A stretch of 64,000 nucleotides of DNA from JBBPZA01 sp963728925 (lineage in GTDB: Bacteria > Actinomycetota > Thermoleophilia > Solirubrobacterales > Solirubrobacteraceae). A model generated the notes under the pieces. It did not search any database. It saw only the letters and a list, made by a program, of their open reading frames with translations, and had not been told where the DNA came from. Below are positions 26,643-35,343 of this stretch, one piece after another. The position numbers were made by a program, and so were the translations under genes. The stretch's first letter is position 1, and every line of letters begins with the position of its first letter. The stretch covers positions 32,035 through 96,034 of the forward strand of contig CAVSMB010000001.1 of NCBI GenBank assembly GCA_963728925.1, read 5' to 3'.

Positions 26643-27899
26643 ATGACGACACCCGTTCTCAACAAGACCACCACCTGTCCCCCCTCGCTCACGGCCGCCT
26701 GGGCCGACAACGGCGTCGAGACGTGGCGCGCGCTGGTCGAGGGCTCTCTCGACTACTGGAAGGCGGCCGCCGCCCGCGCCGCGAGCCCGCTCGACCTGGC
26801 GGGTGACCTCTCGCGCTGGTGGGCCGTCGCCTCCACGCGCCGGCGCCCTCGCTGGCACACGCCCAACGAGGTCGTGCTGTCCTCGCCGGTCGCCCGGCTG
26901 CGCGACTTCTCGGCCGCGAGCCGCGACCGCGTCGTCCCGACCCTCGTGCTCCCGCCCCAGGCCGGCCACGACTCCTGCATCGTCGACTACAGCCCTGCCC
27001 AGAGCCAGATCCAGGTGCTGCGCACAACCGGCCTGACCCGTCTCTTCTCGCTCGACTGGATCGGCGCGACGCCCGAGACCAAGGACGCGACCATCGACGA
27101 CTACCTCGAGGTCCTCGACCGCTCGGTCGAGCATCTGGGGGGCAAGGTCAACCTCGTCGGCGACTGCCAGGGCGGCTGGCTGGCAACGATCTACGCCGCG
27201 CTGCGGCCCGACGTCGTCAACACGCTGACCATCGCCGGAGCGCCGATCGACTTCCACGCCGGCGAGCCGATCATCCACGGCTGGGTCGACGCGCTCAGCC
27301 GCGGCATCGACATGGCCTTCTACGAGGGCGTCGTCGCCATGGGCGGCGGGGTCCTCAAGGGCGAGTCGATGCTCAACGGCTTCATCCTCATGAAGCCCGA
27401 GAACGAGGTCGCCAAGCAGCTCCAGCTGCTCGCGAACCTCGGCGACGAGCGCCACGTCGATCGCTATCGCCACTTCGAGGACTGGTTCAAGCACACCCAG
27501 GACATCCCCGGCGCCTTCTACCTGTGGATCGTCGAGCACCTGTTCCGCGACAACGCGCTGCTGCGCGGCGAGCTCGAGGTGAGCGGCGAGAAGGCCGAGC
27601 TCCGCCGCATCGACGTCCCGCTGCACCTCCTGGGCGGCGACGCGGACCACATCACCCCTCCAGCCCAGGTCTTCGCGCTCGCCGACCACGTCTCCACGCC
27701 GGCGGACCACGTCACCAAGGCGACGACGAGCGGCGGCCACCTCGGCCTCTTCATGGGCCACGAGGCGCTGCGCGAGCACTGGCCGGCGATGATGGCCGAC
27801 GTGCTGGTCGAGTCCAAGGCGAAGACCCGCCGTAAGCCGGCCGAGCCACGCGGCGTGAAGCGGACGCCCAAGCCGGCACGAGCACTGCCCGCGCCGTAG
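26643..27899 (+). CDS. PHA synthase/depolymerase-related alpha/beta enzyme with Cys nucleophile
   Basis: 418 residues. The nucleophile elbow is GDCQGGW with Cys175 instead of Ser. Asp333/Asp335 (GGDADHITPP) and His366 (SGGHLGLFMG) complete a triad, all in the order found in PhaC and in Cys-type intracellular PHA depolymerases. It differs from the other PhaC-like protein at 28750 through a longer N-terminus and a different lid region, and ends in a Lys/Pro-rich tail that could bind DNA or granules. It may be a second synthase, a depolymerase or a DUF3141-like enzyme; sequence reading alone cannot decide. It ends 3 bp from the convergent XRE gene. Confidence 0.7.
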   Translation: MTTPVLNKTTTCPPSLTAAWADNGVETWRALVEGSLDYWKAAAARAASPLDLAGDLSRWWAVASTRRRPRWHTPNEVVLSSPVARLRDFSAASRDRVVPTLVLPPQAGHDSCIVDYSPAQSQIQVLRTTGLTRLFSLDWIGATPETKDATIDDYLEVLDRSVEHLGGKVNLVGDCQGGWLATIYAALRPDVVNTLTIAGAPIDFHAGEPIIHGWVDALSRGIDMAFYEGVVAMGGGVLKGESMLNGFILMKPENEVAKQLQLLANLGDERHVDRYRHFEDWFKHTQDIPGAFYLWIVEHLFRDNALLRGELEVSGEKAELRRIDVPLHLLGGDADHITPPAQVFALADHVSTPADHVTKATTSGGHLGLFMGHEALREHWPAMMADVLVESKAKTRRKPAEPRGVKRTPKPARALPAP

Positions 27900-27902
27900 C
27901 GC

Positions 27903-28292
27903 CTACTCCTCGCTTGCGGCGGCCGAGCTCCTGCGCCGCCGGCGTCGCCGCGGCCCGCCGTTCGCGGCCACGAAGGCCTCGTACATCTCCAGCAGCGCCT
28001 GCTTCTGGCGGCCGGTGAGGGTCGGATCGGCGCGGACCGCCGCGACGGCGGCCGGTTCCTCGTCGGCGTCCCGGGCCATCCCGGCCTGCTCGTAGAGCGA
28101 GTCGGTCGTCGTCTCCAGCGTCGTGGCGATCGCGTCGAGCACCCGGTCGGAGGGCTCGCGCACCCCGCGCTCGATCTGCGACAGGTACGGATTGGAGATC
28201 CCGGCCATGCGCGCGAACTGCCGCATCGAGAGCGCCGAGAGCTCGCGTTGACGACGGATGATCTCGCCGAGGGAATCGCCAGCGTCGGGCAC
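27903..28292 (-). CDS. XRE-family transcriptional regulator of the PHA locus
   Basis: 129 residues. Residues about 8-62 are an XRE helix-turn-helix: GEIIRRQRELSALSMRQFAR, then SNPYLSQIERGVREPSDRVL. The C-terminal half has LTGRQKQALLEMYEAFVAANG and an Arg-rich end. It is placed inside the PHA gene group, divergent from the phasin/phaC/phaB operon (38 bp between starts). This suggests it does the job of PhaR, sensing polymer or granules, although PhaR itself is a different family. GTG at 28292 is the only start in frame close to the conserved domain. Confidence 0.8.
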   Translation of the reverse strand: MPDAGDSLGEIIRRQRELSALSMRQFARMAGISNPYLSQIERGVREPSDRVLDAIATTLETTTDSLYEQAGMARDADEEPAAVAAVRADPTLTGRQKQALLEMYEAFVAANGGPRRRRRRRSSAAASEE

Positions 28293-28330
28293 GGGTTGAG
28301 CATAGTGCCGCGCGGGGTAGACCCTCGGCG

Positions 28331-28753
28331 ATGGGGGAGCGCGAAACGCCCGAGGAGCAGGTCCGTCGCCTGGACGAGGAGGCCGAGAGCTCGACCGCCA
28401 AGGCGATGGAGGACCTGGTCCAGCGCGACGCCTTCGGAGAGCTGCTCGCACGGACGACCGAGAACCTCGTGGCCGTCGTCAAGATCGGCAACGACGTCAT
28501 GGACTCGCTCCTGCGCAACCTGCGCGTCGCGAGCCGGCGCGACGTCACGCGCCTGGGCCAGCAGCTCAACCGCACCGAGGACAAGCTCGAGCTCGTGCTC
28601 CAGCACCTCGAACGCGTCGAGGACGAGCTGGGCGAGGAGCGCGAGCGCCCGGCCGCCCGGGGGCGGAGCCGCACGACGGGCGGTTCGGGCCGCTCACCGA
28701 ACGGCGGCGGAGCCTCCGGCTCGCGCCGGCGCACCTCCTCGGACAAGAAATGA
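28331..28753 (+). CDS. PhaE/phasin-like partner of the PHA synthase
   Basis: 140 residues. Residues 10-105 are a long helical, coiled-coil-like stretch: EDLVQRDAFGELLARTTENL, then RLGQQLNRTEDKLELVLQHL, then ERVEDELGEE. The last 35 residues are Gly/Ser/Arg-rich. The gene overlaps phaC (ATGA), which implies translation coupling and a physical partnership, as in class III or IV synthases (PhaE or PhaR subunit) or granule-binding phasins. Sequence similarity to PhaE is not obvious, so the name is inferred from structure and position. Confidence 0.6.
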   Translation: MGERETPEEQVRRLDEEAESSTAKAMEDLVQRDAFGELLARTTENLVAVVKIGNDVMDSLLRNLRVASRRDVTRLGQQLNRTEDKLELVLQHLERVEDELGEERERPAARGRSRTTGGSGRSPNGGGASGSRRRTSSDKK

Positions 28754-29799
28754 GCGCCGTCTCGACGCTCGCCCGGGCGCCCGCGGCCGCCGTCGAGTTC
28801 GCCAACGTCCTGCTCACCCAGGACGACGCCGCGATCGGGACCACGCCCAAGGACGCGGTGTGGACGTGGCGAACCACGACGCTGTACCGCTACCGGTCCA
28901 CCCAGCGTCGCCACCCGGTGCCGGTGCTCCTCGTCTTCGCGCTCATCAACCGCCCCGACATCTTCGATCTGCGACCCGGCAACTCGTTCGTCCAGTTCCT
29001 GCTCGGCGAGGGCTTCGACGTCTTCCTGCTCGACTGGGGCGTGCCCGACGACGCCGACGCCGACCTGGGGATCGAGGCCTACGTCTGCGACGCGCTGCCC
29101 TGGGGTATCCGCGAGACCCTGCGGGCCGCCGGCCAGGAGCAGGTTTCGGTCGTCGGCTGGTGCATCGGTGGTGCGCTCACCGCGATGCACGCGGCCCTCG
29201 AGCCGGATGGGCCCGCGCGCAACCTCGTCCTGCTGACCACGCCCGTCGACACCGCCAACTCGCGCTACGGGCGCTGGGTCGCGCGCGAGAGCTTCGACCC
29301 CGAGCGGGTCACCGACGCGTGGCCGTCGGTCCCCGGCGGTGCCGTCGACACGGCGAACAAGCTCCTCAAGCCCGTCACCAACCTCTGGACGACCAACCGC
29401 CGCCTCTGGCAGCAGGTCCTCGAGGGCAAACACGACCGCGAGAGCTTCCAGGCCATGAGCAAGTGGGTCGGCGACAACCCGCCGTTCCCCGGGCGCGCCT
29501 ACCGCGAGTGGATCACCTGGATGTACAAGGAGAACCGCCTGGTCCGCGGCACCCTGCGCCTGCGCGGCCGGCGCGTCGACCTCGGGCGCATCCACCAGGA
29601 CCTGCTCGTGGTGACGGCCTGCGACGACCACATCACACCGACGGCCGACACCGAGCCGATCTTCACGCTCGTGGGCTCGCAGGACGTCACCCGCTTGGCC
29701 CGTCCCGGCGGGCATATCGGGCTGATGGCCGGGTCAGGCGCCCGCGAGGACGTCTGGGCGGACATCGCGGCCTGGCTCGCCGCACGATCCGACGCGTAA
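28750..29799 (+). CDS. phaC: Class III-type poly(3-hydroxyalkanoate) synthase
   Basis: 349 residues, the length of class III/IV PhaC catalytic subunits. PhaC polymerises (R)-3-hydroxyacyl-CoA into polyester at the granule surface. The lipase-like box GWCIGG has catalytic Cys138; Asp292 (CDDHITP) and His322 (GGHIGLM) complete the triad. VFALINRPDIFDLRPGNSFV and FDVFLLDWGVPDD are strongly PhaC-like. It follows its coiled-coil partner with a 4-bp overlap and precedes an acetoacetyl-CoA reductase by 25 bp, together making the core PHA operon. Confidence 0.9.
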   Translation: MSAVSTLARAPAAAVEFANVLLTQDDAAIGTTPKDAVWTWRTTTLYRYRSTQRRHPVPVLLVFALINRPDIFDLRPGNSFVQFLLGEGFDVFLLDWGVPDDADADLGIEAYVCDALPWGIRETLRAAGQEQVSVVGWCIGGALTAMHAALEPDGPARNLVLLTTPVDTANSRYGRWVARESFDPERVTDAWPSVPGGAVDTANKLLKPVTNLWTTNRRLWQQVLEGKHDRESFQAMSKWVGDNPPFPGRAYREWITWMYKENRLVRGTLRLRGRRVDLGRIHQDLLVVTACDDHITPTADTEPIFTLVGSQDVTRLARPGGHIGLMAGSGAREDVWADIAAWLAARSDA

Positions 29800-29824
29800 G
29801 GAAACGAGGGAGGGAACCGCCATC

Positions 29825-30688
29825 ATGGCGACCGTAAGCAGGACCCAGGAGGAGATGCGCAAGCGCGACGGCGCCGCGCAGGTCAGCGCGGAGGAGACGG
29901 CCCGCGGCTCGAAGCTCGAGGGCCGCGTCGCCATGGTCACCGGCGGCACGCGCGGCATAGGCGCGGCGATCTGCCGCAGCCTCGCCGCGCAGGGCGCGTC
30001 GGTTGCGGCCAGCTACCGCGGCAACAAGGGGCGCGCCGAGCAGTTCCTCAACGAGCTGCTCGACAGCGGCGTGGAGGCGAGCGTCCACCAGGGGAACGTG
30101 GGTTCCTCCGAGGACTGCCGCCGGACGGTGAGCGAGGTCCTCGAACGTCACGGCCAGCTCGACATCCTCGTCAACAACGCCGGCATCACGTTGGACAAGA
30201 CGGCGCTCAAGATGGACGACGAGGACTGGCACAACGTCCTCGCCGTGAACCTCTCGGGCGCGTTCTTCATGTCTCGGGCCGCGCTGCGCCCGATGATCGA
30301 GCAAGGCAACGGGCGAATCGTGAACATCTCCTCGATCGTCGGCCAGATGGGCAACATCGGCCAGTCCAACTACGCAGCGTCGAAGTCGGGGCTGTTCGGC
30401 CTCACGACCACGATGGCCCGCGAGGCCGCCCAGGCGCTCGCCAAGGCGGGCAAGCTCGAGGACGACAGCATCGGCGTGACCGTCAACGCGGTCGCACCGG
30501 GGTTCATCGCGACCGAGATGCTCGACCACATCCCCGAGAAGGTCCTCGACGGGCTGCGCAAGCAGATCCCCGTCGGCCGGCTCGGCCGCGCCGACGAGGT
30601 CGCGCGCGTCGTGCACTTCCTGTGCGACGACGCCTCGGCCTACATCACCGGACAGGTGTGGGCGGTCAACGGCGGGATGGAGATGTAG
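29825..30688 (+). CDS. phaB: Acetoacetyl-CoA reductase (SDR)
   Basis: 287 residues. It would reduce acetoacetyl-CoA to (R)-3-hydroxybutyryl-CoA, the substrate of PhaC, using NADPH. TGGTRGIGAAICRSLA is the cofactor loop, LVNNAGITLDKTALKM and the Ser/Tyr/Lys set in NISSIVGQMGNIGQSNYAASK match PhaB/FabG. About 35 charged residues precede the Rossmann fold, more than in standard PhaB. GAGGGAGGG precedes the ATG at 29825. It is the last gene of the phaE-like/phaC/phaB set and is followed by a strong hairpin. A FabG role in fatty acid synthesis is the alternative. Confidence 0.85.
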   Translation: MATVSRTQEEMRKRDGAAQVSAEETARGSKLEGRVAMVTGGTRGIGAAICRSLAAQGASVAASYRGNKGRAEQFLNELLDSGVEASVHQGNVGSSEDCRRTVSEVLERHGQLDILVNNAGITLDKTALKMDDEDWHNVLAVNLSGAFFMSRAALRPMIEQGNGRIVNISSIVGQMGNIGQSNYAASKSGLFGLTTTMAREAAQALAKAGKLEDDSIGVTVNAVAPGFIATEMLDHIPEKVLDGLRKQIPVGRLGRADEVARVVHFLCDDASAYITGQVWAVNGGMEM

Positions 30689-30715
30689 CGAGCGCAGCCG
30701 GGCCTGACGCACGAA

Positions 30716-30743
30716 CGGCGCGGCCGGTCTCCCGGCCGCGCCG
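30716..30743. terminator. Bidirectional hairpin terminator between phaB and acs
   Basis: A perfect 12-bp G/C stem (30716-30727 with 30732-30743) with loop TCTC, followed on the plus strand by GCTTTGT. It sits midway between the convergent phaB and acs genes and would stop transcription from both sides. Confidence 0.8.
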
Positions 30744-30782
30744 CTTTGTCGCGGTGGTGATGCCTCGCGGGCGGGCGGCGGC

Positions 30783-32756
30783 CTACTCGTCGCTTTCCTC
30801 CTTGGCAGCGAGGTCCTGCACGACCGTCGGGTCGCGCAGGGTGGTGACGTCGCCCAGCTCGCGGCCCTCGGCGACGTCGCGCAGCAGGCGCCGCATGATC
30901 TTGCCCGAGCGGGTCTTGGGCAGGTCGGCCGCCCAGACGATGCGCTTCGGCCGCGCGAGCTTGCCGATGCGCTTCGCGACGTGCTCCCGGATCTCGACCA
31001 CGAGCTCGTCGCCGCCTTCGCTCTCCTTGCCCTCGAGGGTCACGAAGGCGCAGACGGACTGGCCGCTGTCCTCGTCGCTCTGGCCGATCACGGCGGCCTC
31101 AGCGACCCGCGGGTGGGAGACGATCGCCGACTCGATCTCCGCCGTGGACATGCGGTGGCCCGCGACGTTGAGGACGTCGTCGATGCGACCGATGATCCAG
31201 TAATAGCCGTCCTCGTCCTTGCGCGCGGCGTCGCCGACCAGGTAGGTCTCCTTGCCGAACTTCGACCAGTAGGTCTCCACGTAGCGGTCGTCGTCGCCGA
31301 ACAGCGTGCGGAGCATCCCCGGCCATGGCTTGCGCAGGATGAGCAGCCCCTGGCCGCCGTCGACCTCGTCGCCGCTCTTCTCGTCGACCACCACGGCGTC
31401 GACCCCGGGCAGGGGGAAGGTAGCGGACCCGGGCTTGGTCTCGGTGATCCCCGGCAGCGGCGAGATGAGGATCTGCCCCGTCTCGGTCTGCCACCACGTG
31501 TCGACGATCGGGCAGCGCTCCCCGCCGATCACGATGTGGTACCAGAGCCACGCCTTCGGGTTTATCGGCTCGCCCACCGTGCCGAGCAGGCGCAGGGACG
31601 ACAGGTCGTGCTTGCCCGGATACTCCGCGCCCCACTTCATGCAGGCGCGGATCGCCGTCGGCGCGGTATAGAAGACGCTCACCTTGTAGCGCTCGATGAG
31701 CTCCCACCAGATGTCCTTGTCCGGGTAGTCCGGCGCGCCCTCGAACATCACGCTCGTCGACCCGTTCGAGAGCGGGCCGTAGACGATGTAGGAGTGCCCG
31801 GTGACCCAGCCGACGTCGGCCGAGCACCAGAACACGTCGGACTCGGGCCGCAGGTCGAAGACGTTCTTGTGCGTCCACGACACGCCGGTCATGTAGCCGC
31901 CGGTGGTGTGCAAGATGCCCTTGGGCTTGGCCGTCGAGCCCGAGGAGTAGAGGATGAAGAGCGGGTGCTCGGCATCCAGCGGCTCGGCCTCGCACTCGTC
32001 GTCGGCTGCCTCGAGCGCCTCGTGGTACCAGACGTCGCGCCCGTCGCGCATCTCGCAGTCGGCGCCGGTGCGCTTGACCACGAAGATCTTCTCGAGCGAG
32101 GCGAGGTCGCCCATGACCTCGTCGACCTGCGCCTTGACCGGCGCGGTCTTCCCCTTGCGTCGTGCGCCGTCGGCGGTGATCAGCGCCTTGGCCTCTGACA
32201 CCTCCATGCGCTCCTTGACCGACTCGGCCGAAAAGCCGCCGAAGACGACGTTGTGCGGCGCGCCGATACGCGCGCACGCGAGCATCGCGACCACGACCTC
32301 CGGCACCATCGGCAGGAAGATCCCGACGATGTCGCCCTTCTCGATCCCGTTGTCCTTCAGGGCGTTGGCGAGGCGCTGGACGTCGCGGTGCAGATCGGCG
32401 TAGGTGATCTCCTCCTCCTCGCCCTCCTCACCGCGCCAATAGAAGGCGACGCGGTCGCCCTTTCCGTCCTCCACGTGGCGGTCGAGGCAGTTGTAGGACG
32501 CGTTGAGCTTGCCGTCGGCGAACCACTTCGCGAAGGGCGGGTTGGACCAGTCCAGGCCCTCGGTGGGCTCCTCGAACCAGTGCAGCAGGGTCTTGGCCTG
32601 CTGCGTCCACCACCCCTCGGGGTCCTTGGCGGCCTCGTCGTAGATCTTGGGGTCGGTGATCCGCGCGTTGCGCGCGAACTCCTCGGGCGGCGTGAAGCGC
32701 TCCTGGTCAAGCAGCTCCTCCAGGTGGGCTTCCAGCGTCCTTTGTTCGGTGGCCAT
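30783..32756 (-). CDS. acs: Acetyl-CoA synthetase
   Basis: 657 residues, AMP-forming acetate-CoA ligase: acetate + ATP + CoA gives acetyl-CoA. Adenylation motifs are YSSGSTAKPKG (P-loop-like), TVGEPINPKAW, DTWWQTETG, and GRIDDVLNVAGHRMSTAEIE. The C-terminal Lys in KTRSGKIMRR is the residue normally acetylated to shut the enzyme down. The ATG at 32756 has AGAGGAG six bases upstream on its strand. It lies downstream of the SatP-like acetate transporter on the same strand, and beside the PHA operon that uses acetyl-CoA. Confidence 0.96.
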   Translation of the reverse strand: MATEQRTLEAHLEELLDQERFTPPEEFARNARITDPKIYDEAAKDPEGWWTQQAKTLLHWFEEPTEGLDWSNPPFAKWFADGKLNASYNCLDRHVEDGKGDRVAFYWRGEEGEEEEITYADLHRDVQRLANALKDNGIEKGDIVGIFLPMVPEVVVAMLACARIGAPHNVVFGGFSAESVKERMEVSEAKALITADGARRKGKTAPVKAQVDEVMGDLASLEKIFVVKRTGADCEMRDGRDVWYHEALEAADDECEAEPLDAEHPLFILYSSGSTAKPKGILHTTGGYMTGVSWTHKNVFDLRPESDVFWCSADVGWVTGHSYIVYGPLSNGSTSVMFEGAPDYPDKDIWWELIERYKVSVFYTAPTAIRACMKWGAEYPGKHDLSSLRLLGTVGEPINPKAWLWYHIVIGGERCPIVDTWWQTETGQILISPLPGITETKPGSATFPLPGVDAVVVDEKSGDEVDGGQGLLILRKPWPGMLRTLFGDDDRYVETYWSKFGKETYLVGDAARKDEDGYYWIIGRIDDVLNVAGHRMSTAEIESAIVSHPRVAEAAVIGQSDEDSGQSVCAFVTLEGKESEGGDELVVEIREHVAKRIGKLARPKRIVWAADLPKTRSGKIMRRLLRDVAEGRELGDVTTLRDPTVVQDLAAKEESDE

Positions 32757-32794
32757 GCGGCTCCTCTCTCTATCTTCTGATCGCTCTCGTTCGG

Positions 32795-32825
32795 CCCGGC
32801 CCGGCGCGTGCAACGCCGGGCCGGG
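32795..32825. terminator. Hairpin between the acetate transporter gene and acs
   Basis: A perfect 12-bp G/C stem (32795-32806 with 32814-32825) and a 7-nt loop. It lies 68 bp after the transporter stop and 38 bp before the acs start, so it could be a partial terminator giving different levels of the two messages, or a stabilising hairpin. Confidence 0.6.
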
Positions 32826-32893
32826 AGAGCCCCCTAGCGCCGATCGGCCGCGGGCCGCGGACGGTCACGGCCGGCGGACGGATCGACGATGGT

Positions 32894-33568
32894 CTACTCC
32901 GCGGGCTCCTCGCGCTTCAGCGGAAACACCGGCAGCAGGGTGCGCCCGAACGTCGAGTTCGTCACGACCGCGAACGAGGCGTACCAGGCCGCCGCGGCGG
33001 TGGCGAGGCCGAAGTACCCGCCGAGCTTGTGCACATCGCTGTTGGCCGACGTGTCGCCGAAGCCGAGCAGGAAGAACGTCACCGTGAGCAGCAGGAACAC
33101 GAGGCTGATGGCAGCCGTCGTCCGCAGGGACGCGACGAACATGTAAGCCGTGAAGATGCCCCACGCGATGAGGTAGAGGCCGACGCCGTCGCCGAGCGCG
33201 ACCTTGTCCGTGATCGACGAGGCGTAGAACTGCTCGAAGGCCCAGAACGACAGCCAGAACGCGCCGTAGGACGTGAAGGCCACGGCGCCGAAGGTGTTGC
33301 CGCTGCGGAACTCCCACATCCCCGCGAGCAGCTGCGCGAGCCCGCCGTAGGCGAGCGCGAGGCCGAAGACGACGGGCACGGCGGCCTCGTTGACCAGCTC
33401 GGCGTTGAACATCGACAGGACGAAGGTCGTCAGCGCGAACGCTGCGAGGCCGAGCGGGCCGGGATCGGCGATCTTCACCTCGGGCGGCCAGCGCGTCGTG
33501 GCGGCTTCACGCTCCTGCCGCGGCGGCGTGGGGACGCCGCCGCTGTCGCGGACGGTTGAAGCTTCCAT
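32894..33568 (-). CDS. satP: Acetate/succinate transporter (SatP/GPR1-FUN34-YaaH family)
   Basis: 224 residues with six transmembrane helices from about residue 40 onward. The N-terminal signature ADPGPLGLAAFALTTFVLSM corresponds to the family's NPAPLGL motif, and YGGLAQLLAGMWEFRSGNTF to the second signature. Members bring acetate (and succinate) into the cell. It precedes acs on the same strand with 137 bp between, so uptake and activation are linked. The ATG at 33568 has GGGAGG upstream. The 107 bp before it contain the palindrome GGGACGTCCC (33653-33662) and a GCGCGA/TCGCGC hairpin, possible control sites. Confidence 0.9.
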   Translation of the reverse strand: MEASTVRDSGGVPTPPRQEREAATTRWPPEVKIADPGPLGLAAFALTTFVLSMFNAELVNEAAVPVVFGLALAYGGLAQLLAGMWEFRSGNTFGAVAFTSYGAFWLSFWAFEQFYASSITDKVALGDGVGLYLIAWGIFTAYMFVASLRTTAAISLVFLLLTVTFFLLGFGDTSANSDVHKLGGYFGLATAAAAWYASFAVVTNSTFGRTLLPVFPLKREEPAE

Positions 33569-33675
33569 TGAGGTCCTCCCTCGGTGAGAACAGTGATCCG
33601 CGCCCGCGCGAAAACTCGCGCGCGACGCTCTCCCCTGTGTCATTCCCGCCCTGGGACGTCCCTAACCCTGCTCCG

Positions 33676-34137
33676 TCACTCGCCGAGCACCTTGATGACA
33701 AGGCGCTTGGGACGCCGCCCGTCGAACTCGCAGTAGAAAACCGCCTGCCACGGGCCGAGGTCGAGCCGCCCCTCGGTGATCGGCAGAACCACCTGGTGGT
33801 GGACGAGCAGGTTCTTGAGGTGCGCGTCACCGTTGTCTTCACCGCCGCGGTGATGGCGGTAGTCGCCCGGGTCGGGCGAGAGCTGGGCGGCGACGTCGTT
33901 GGCCGGCTCGCGCCAGCTCGGCGGGGCGAGCTTGTCCAGCCACTCCAGCGCGTCCTCGAGGATCCCGGGCTCGTCGTCGTTGACCCACACCCCCGCCGTG
34001 ATGTGCATGGCCGAGACGAGCACCATCCCCTCGGCGACACCGGCCTCCGCGACGGCGCGCTGAACGTCCTCCGTGATGCGCACGAAGGCGCGCCGCTCGG
34101 GGATCTCGAAGGTCTTGTAGACGGTGTGGGATCGCAT
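33676..34137 (-). CDS. YjbQ/UPF0047 family protein
   Basis: 153 residues. The family core is all present: VYKTFEIPERRAFVRITEDV, GMVLVSAMHITAGVWVNDDE, YRHHRGGEDNGDAHLKNLLV with its cluster of His and Asp, and LGPWQAVFYCEFDG. Members are annotated as secondary thiamine-phosphate synthase because E. coli YjbQ has weak activity; the true role is unsettled. It is divergent from the SDR gene with only 19 bp between start codons. The ATG at 34137 begins directly before the first conserved strand. Confidence 0.9.
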   Translation of the reverse strand: MRSHTVYKTFEIPERRAFVRITEDVQRAVAEAGVAEGMVLVSAMHITAGVWVNDDEPGILEDALEWLDKLAPPSWREPANDVAAQLSPDPGDYRHHRGGEDNGDAHLKNLLVHHQVVLPITEGRLDLGPWQAVFYCEFDGRRPKRLVIKVLGE

Positions 34138-34156
34138 GGCCGGGCATGATGGCGGC

Positions 34157-34945
34157 ATGGACCTCGGGCTGAGCGGACGCGCGGGGGTGGTGACCGGCGC
34201 GAGTCGCGGGATCGGGCTTGCCACGGTCGAGCTCCTGGCGAGCGAGGGCGCGCGCGTGGTGATGGTCGCCCGTGGCGAGGAGCGGCTGCGCGAGGCGGCT
34301 GCGCCCTTCGGGGACGCCGTCGCGGTGCTCGCGCTCGACGCGACCGGGCGCGACGCGGGCGAGCGGGCCGCCGCGGCCGTCGAGGGCTCGTTCGGGAGGC
34401 TGGACTTCGCCGTGGCCAACGCGGGGACGTCGTGGGCACGGCCAGTTCAGGAGCTGGCCGACGAGGACTGGCAGACGCAGTGGGAGCTCAACGTCATGGG
34501 GCCGATGCGGCTCATGCGGGCGACCGCGCCGCTGATGGCGCAGGGCGGCGGCGGGAGGATCGTCAACGTCGCGTCCTCCGCGGGCAAGCGCCCGTCGCTC
34601 ACCAACGTCGCCTACTCTGTGACCAAGGCCGCGCAGCTCTCGCTCTCACGCGCGTTCGCCGACGCGTGGGCCGCGCACGGTGTGCTGGTCAACGCGGTGA
34701 CGCCGGGACCGGTGGCCTCCGGGCTGTGGATCGCCGAGGGCGGCCTCGCCGACCAGACCGCGCAGGCGCGCGGCGTCTCCCGCGACGCCGCGCTGGAAGC
34801 GCAGAGCGCCAAGGTCCCGCTGGGCCGGTTCGCCGCGCCGGAAGAGATCGCTCGCGTCGTGGTCTTCCTGTGCTCGGACGCGGCGTCGAACGTGACCGGG
34901 GCCGCGTGGTCGGTCGACGGCGGAACGGTCGCGACGATCCTCTAG
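34157..34945 (+). CDS. Short-chain dehydrogenase/reductase (SDR)
   Basis: 262 residues. TGASRGIGLATVELLAS is the nucleotide loop, VANAGTSW the NNAG equivalent, and the catalytic residues sit in NVASSAGKRPSLTNVAYSVTK. LCSDAASNVTGAAWSVDGG is the usual end. Substrate unknown; it resembles 3-oxoacyl reductase-like SDRs. The ATG at 34157 was chosen because the Rossmann fold starts nine residues later; an upstream extension would overlap the yjbQ start. Followed by a SnoaL-like gene after 2 bp, so probably an operon of three genes. Confidence 0.88.
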   Translation: MDLGLSGRAGVVTGASRGIGLATVELLASEGARVVMVARGEERLREAAAPFGDAVAVLALDATGRDAGERAAAAVEGSFGRLDFAVANAGTSWARPVQELADEDWQTQWELNVMGPMRLMRATAPLMAQGGGGRIVNVASSAGKRPSLTNVAYSVTKAAQLSLSRAFADAWAAHGVLVNAVTPGPVASGLWIAEGGLADQTAQARGVSRDAALEAQSAKVPLGRFAAPEEIARVVVFLCSDAASNVTGAAWSVDGGTVATIL

Positions 34946-34947
34946 CG

Positions 34948-35343
34948 ATGCCCCAGGAGAACGTCGACATGCTCCGCCGCGGCTACGAGGACTGGAACGC
35001 CGGCGGGCTCGATGTCGTCCTCGAGCTGCTGGACACCCGGATCGACTGGCGCAGCAGCGGCGCGACGCCCGACGCCGAGAGCTTCAGCGGCCACGACGGG
35101 GTTCGCCGCTGGTTCGCCAAGCAGGAGGAGGTGTTCGAGGCGGTCAGCTTCGTCCCGAAGGAGATCGTGGCCCACGACGACCGGGTCTTGGCGACGGTCC
35201 ACATCTCGGCGCGCGGACGGGGCAGCGGGGCCACGGTCGAGATGACGACGTTCCACCTCTGGACGCTCGAGCACGGGCGGGCCGCACGGCTCGAGTCCTT
35301 CGTCGACCGGGACACGGCCCTCGAGGTGGCCGACTTCGAGTGA
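34948..35343 (+). CDS. SnoaL-like (NTF2 fold) protein
   Basis: 131 residues. RRGYEDWNAGGLDVVLELLD, then GHDGVRRWFAKQEEVFEAV and a beta-rich second half FHLWTLEHGRAARLESF fit the NTF2-like/SnoaL-like family, cone-shaped small-molecule binders or isomerases. Substrate unknown. Translated just after the SDR and overlapping the next gene by GTGA. Confidence 0.8.
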   Translation: MPQENVDMLRRGYEDWNAGGLDVVLELLDTRIDWRSSGATPDAESFSGHDGVRRWFAKQEEVFEAVSFVPKEIVAHDDRVLATVHISARGRGSGATVEMTTFHLWTLEHGRAARLESFVDRDTALEVADFE

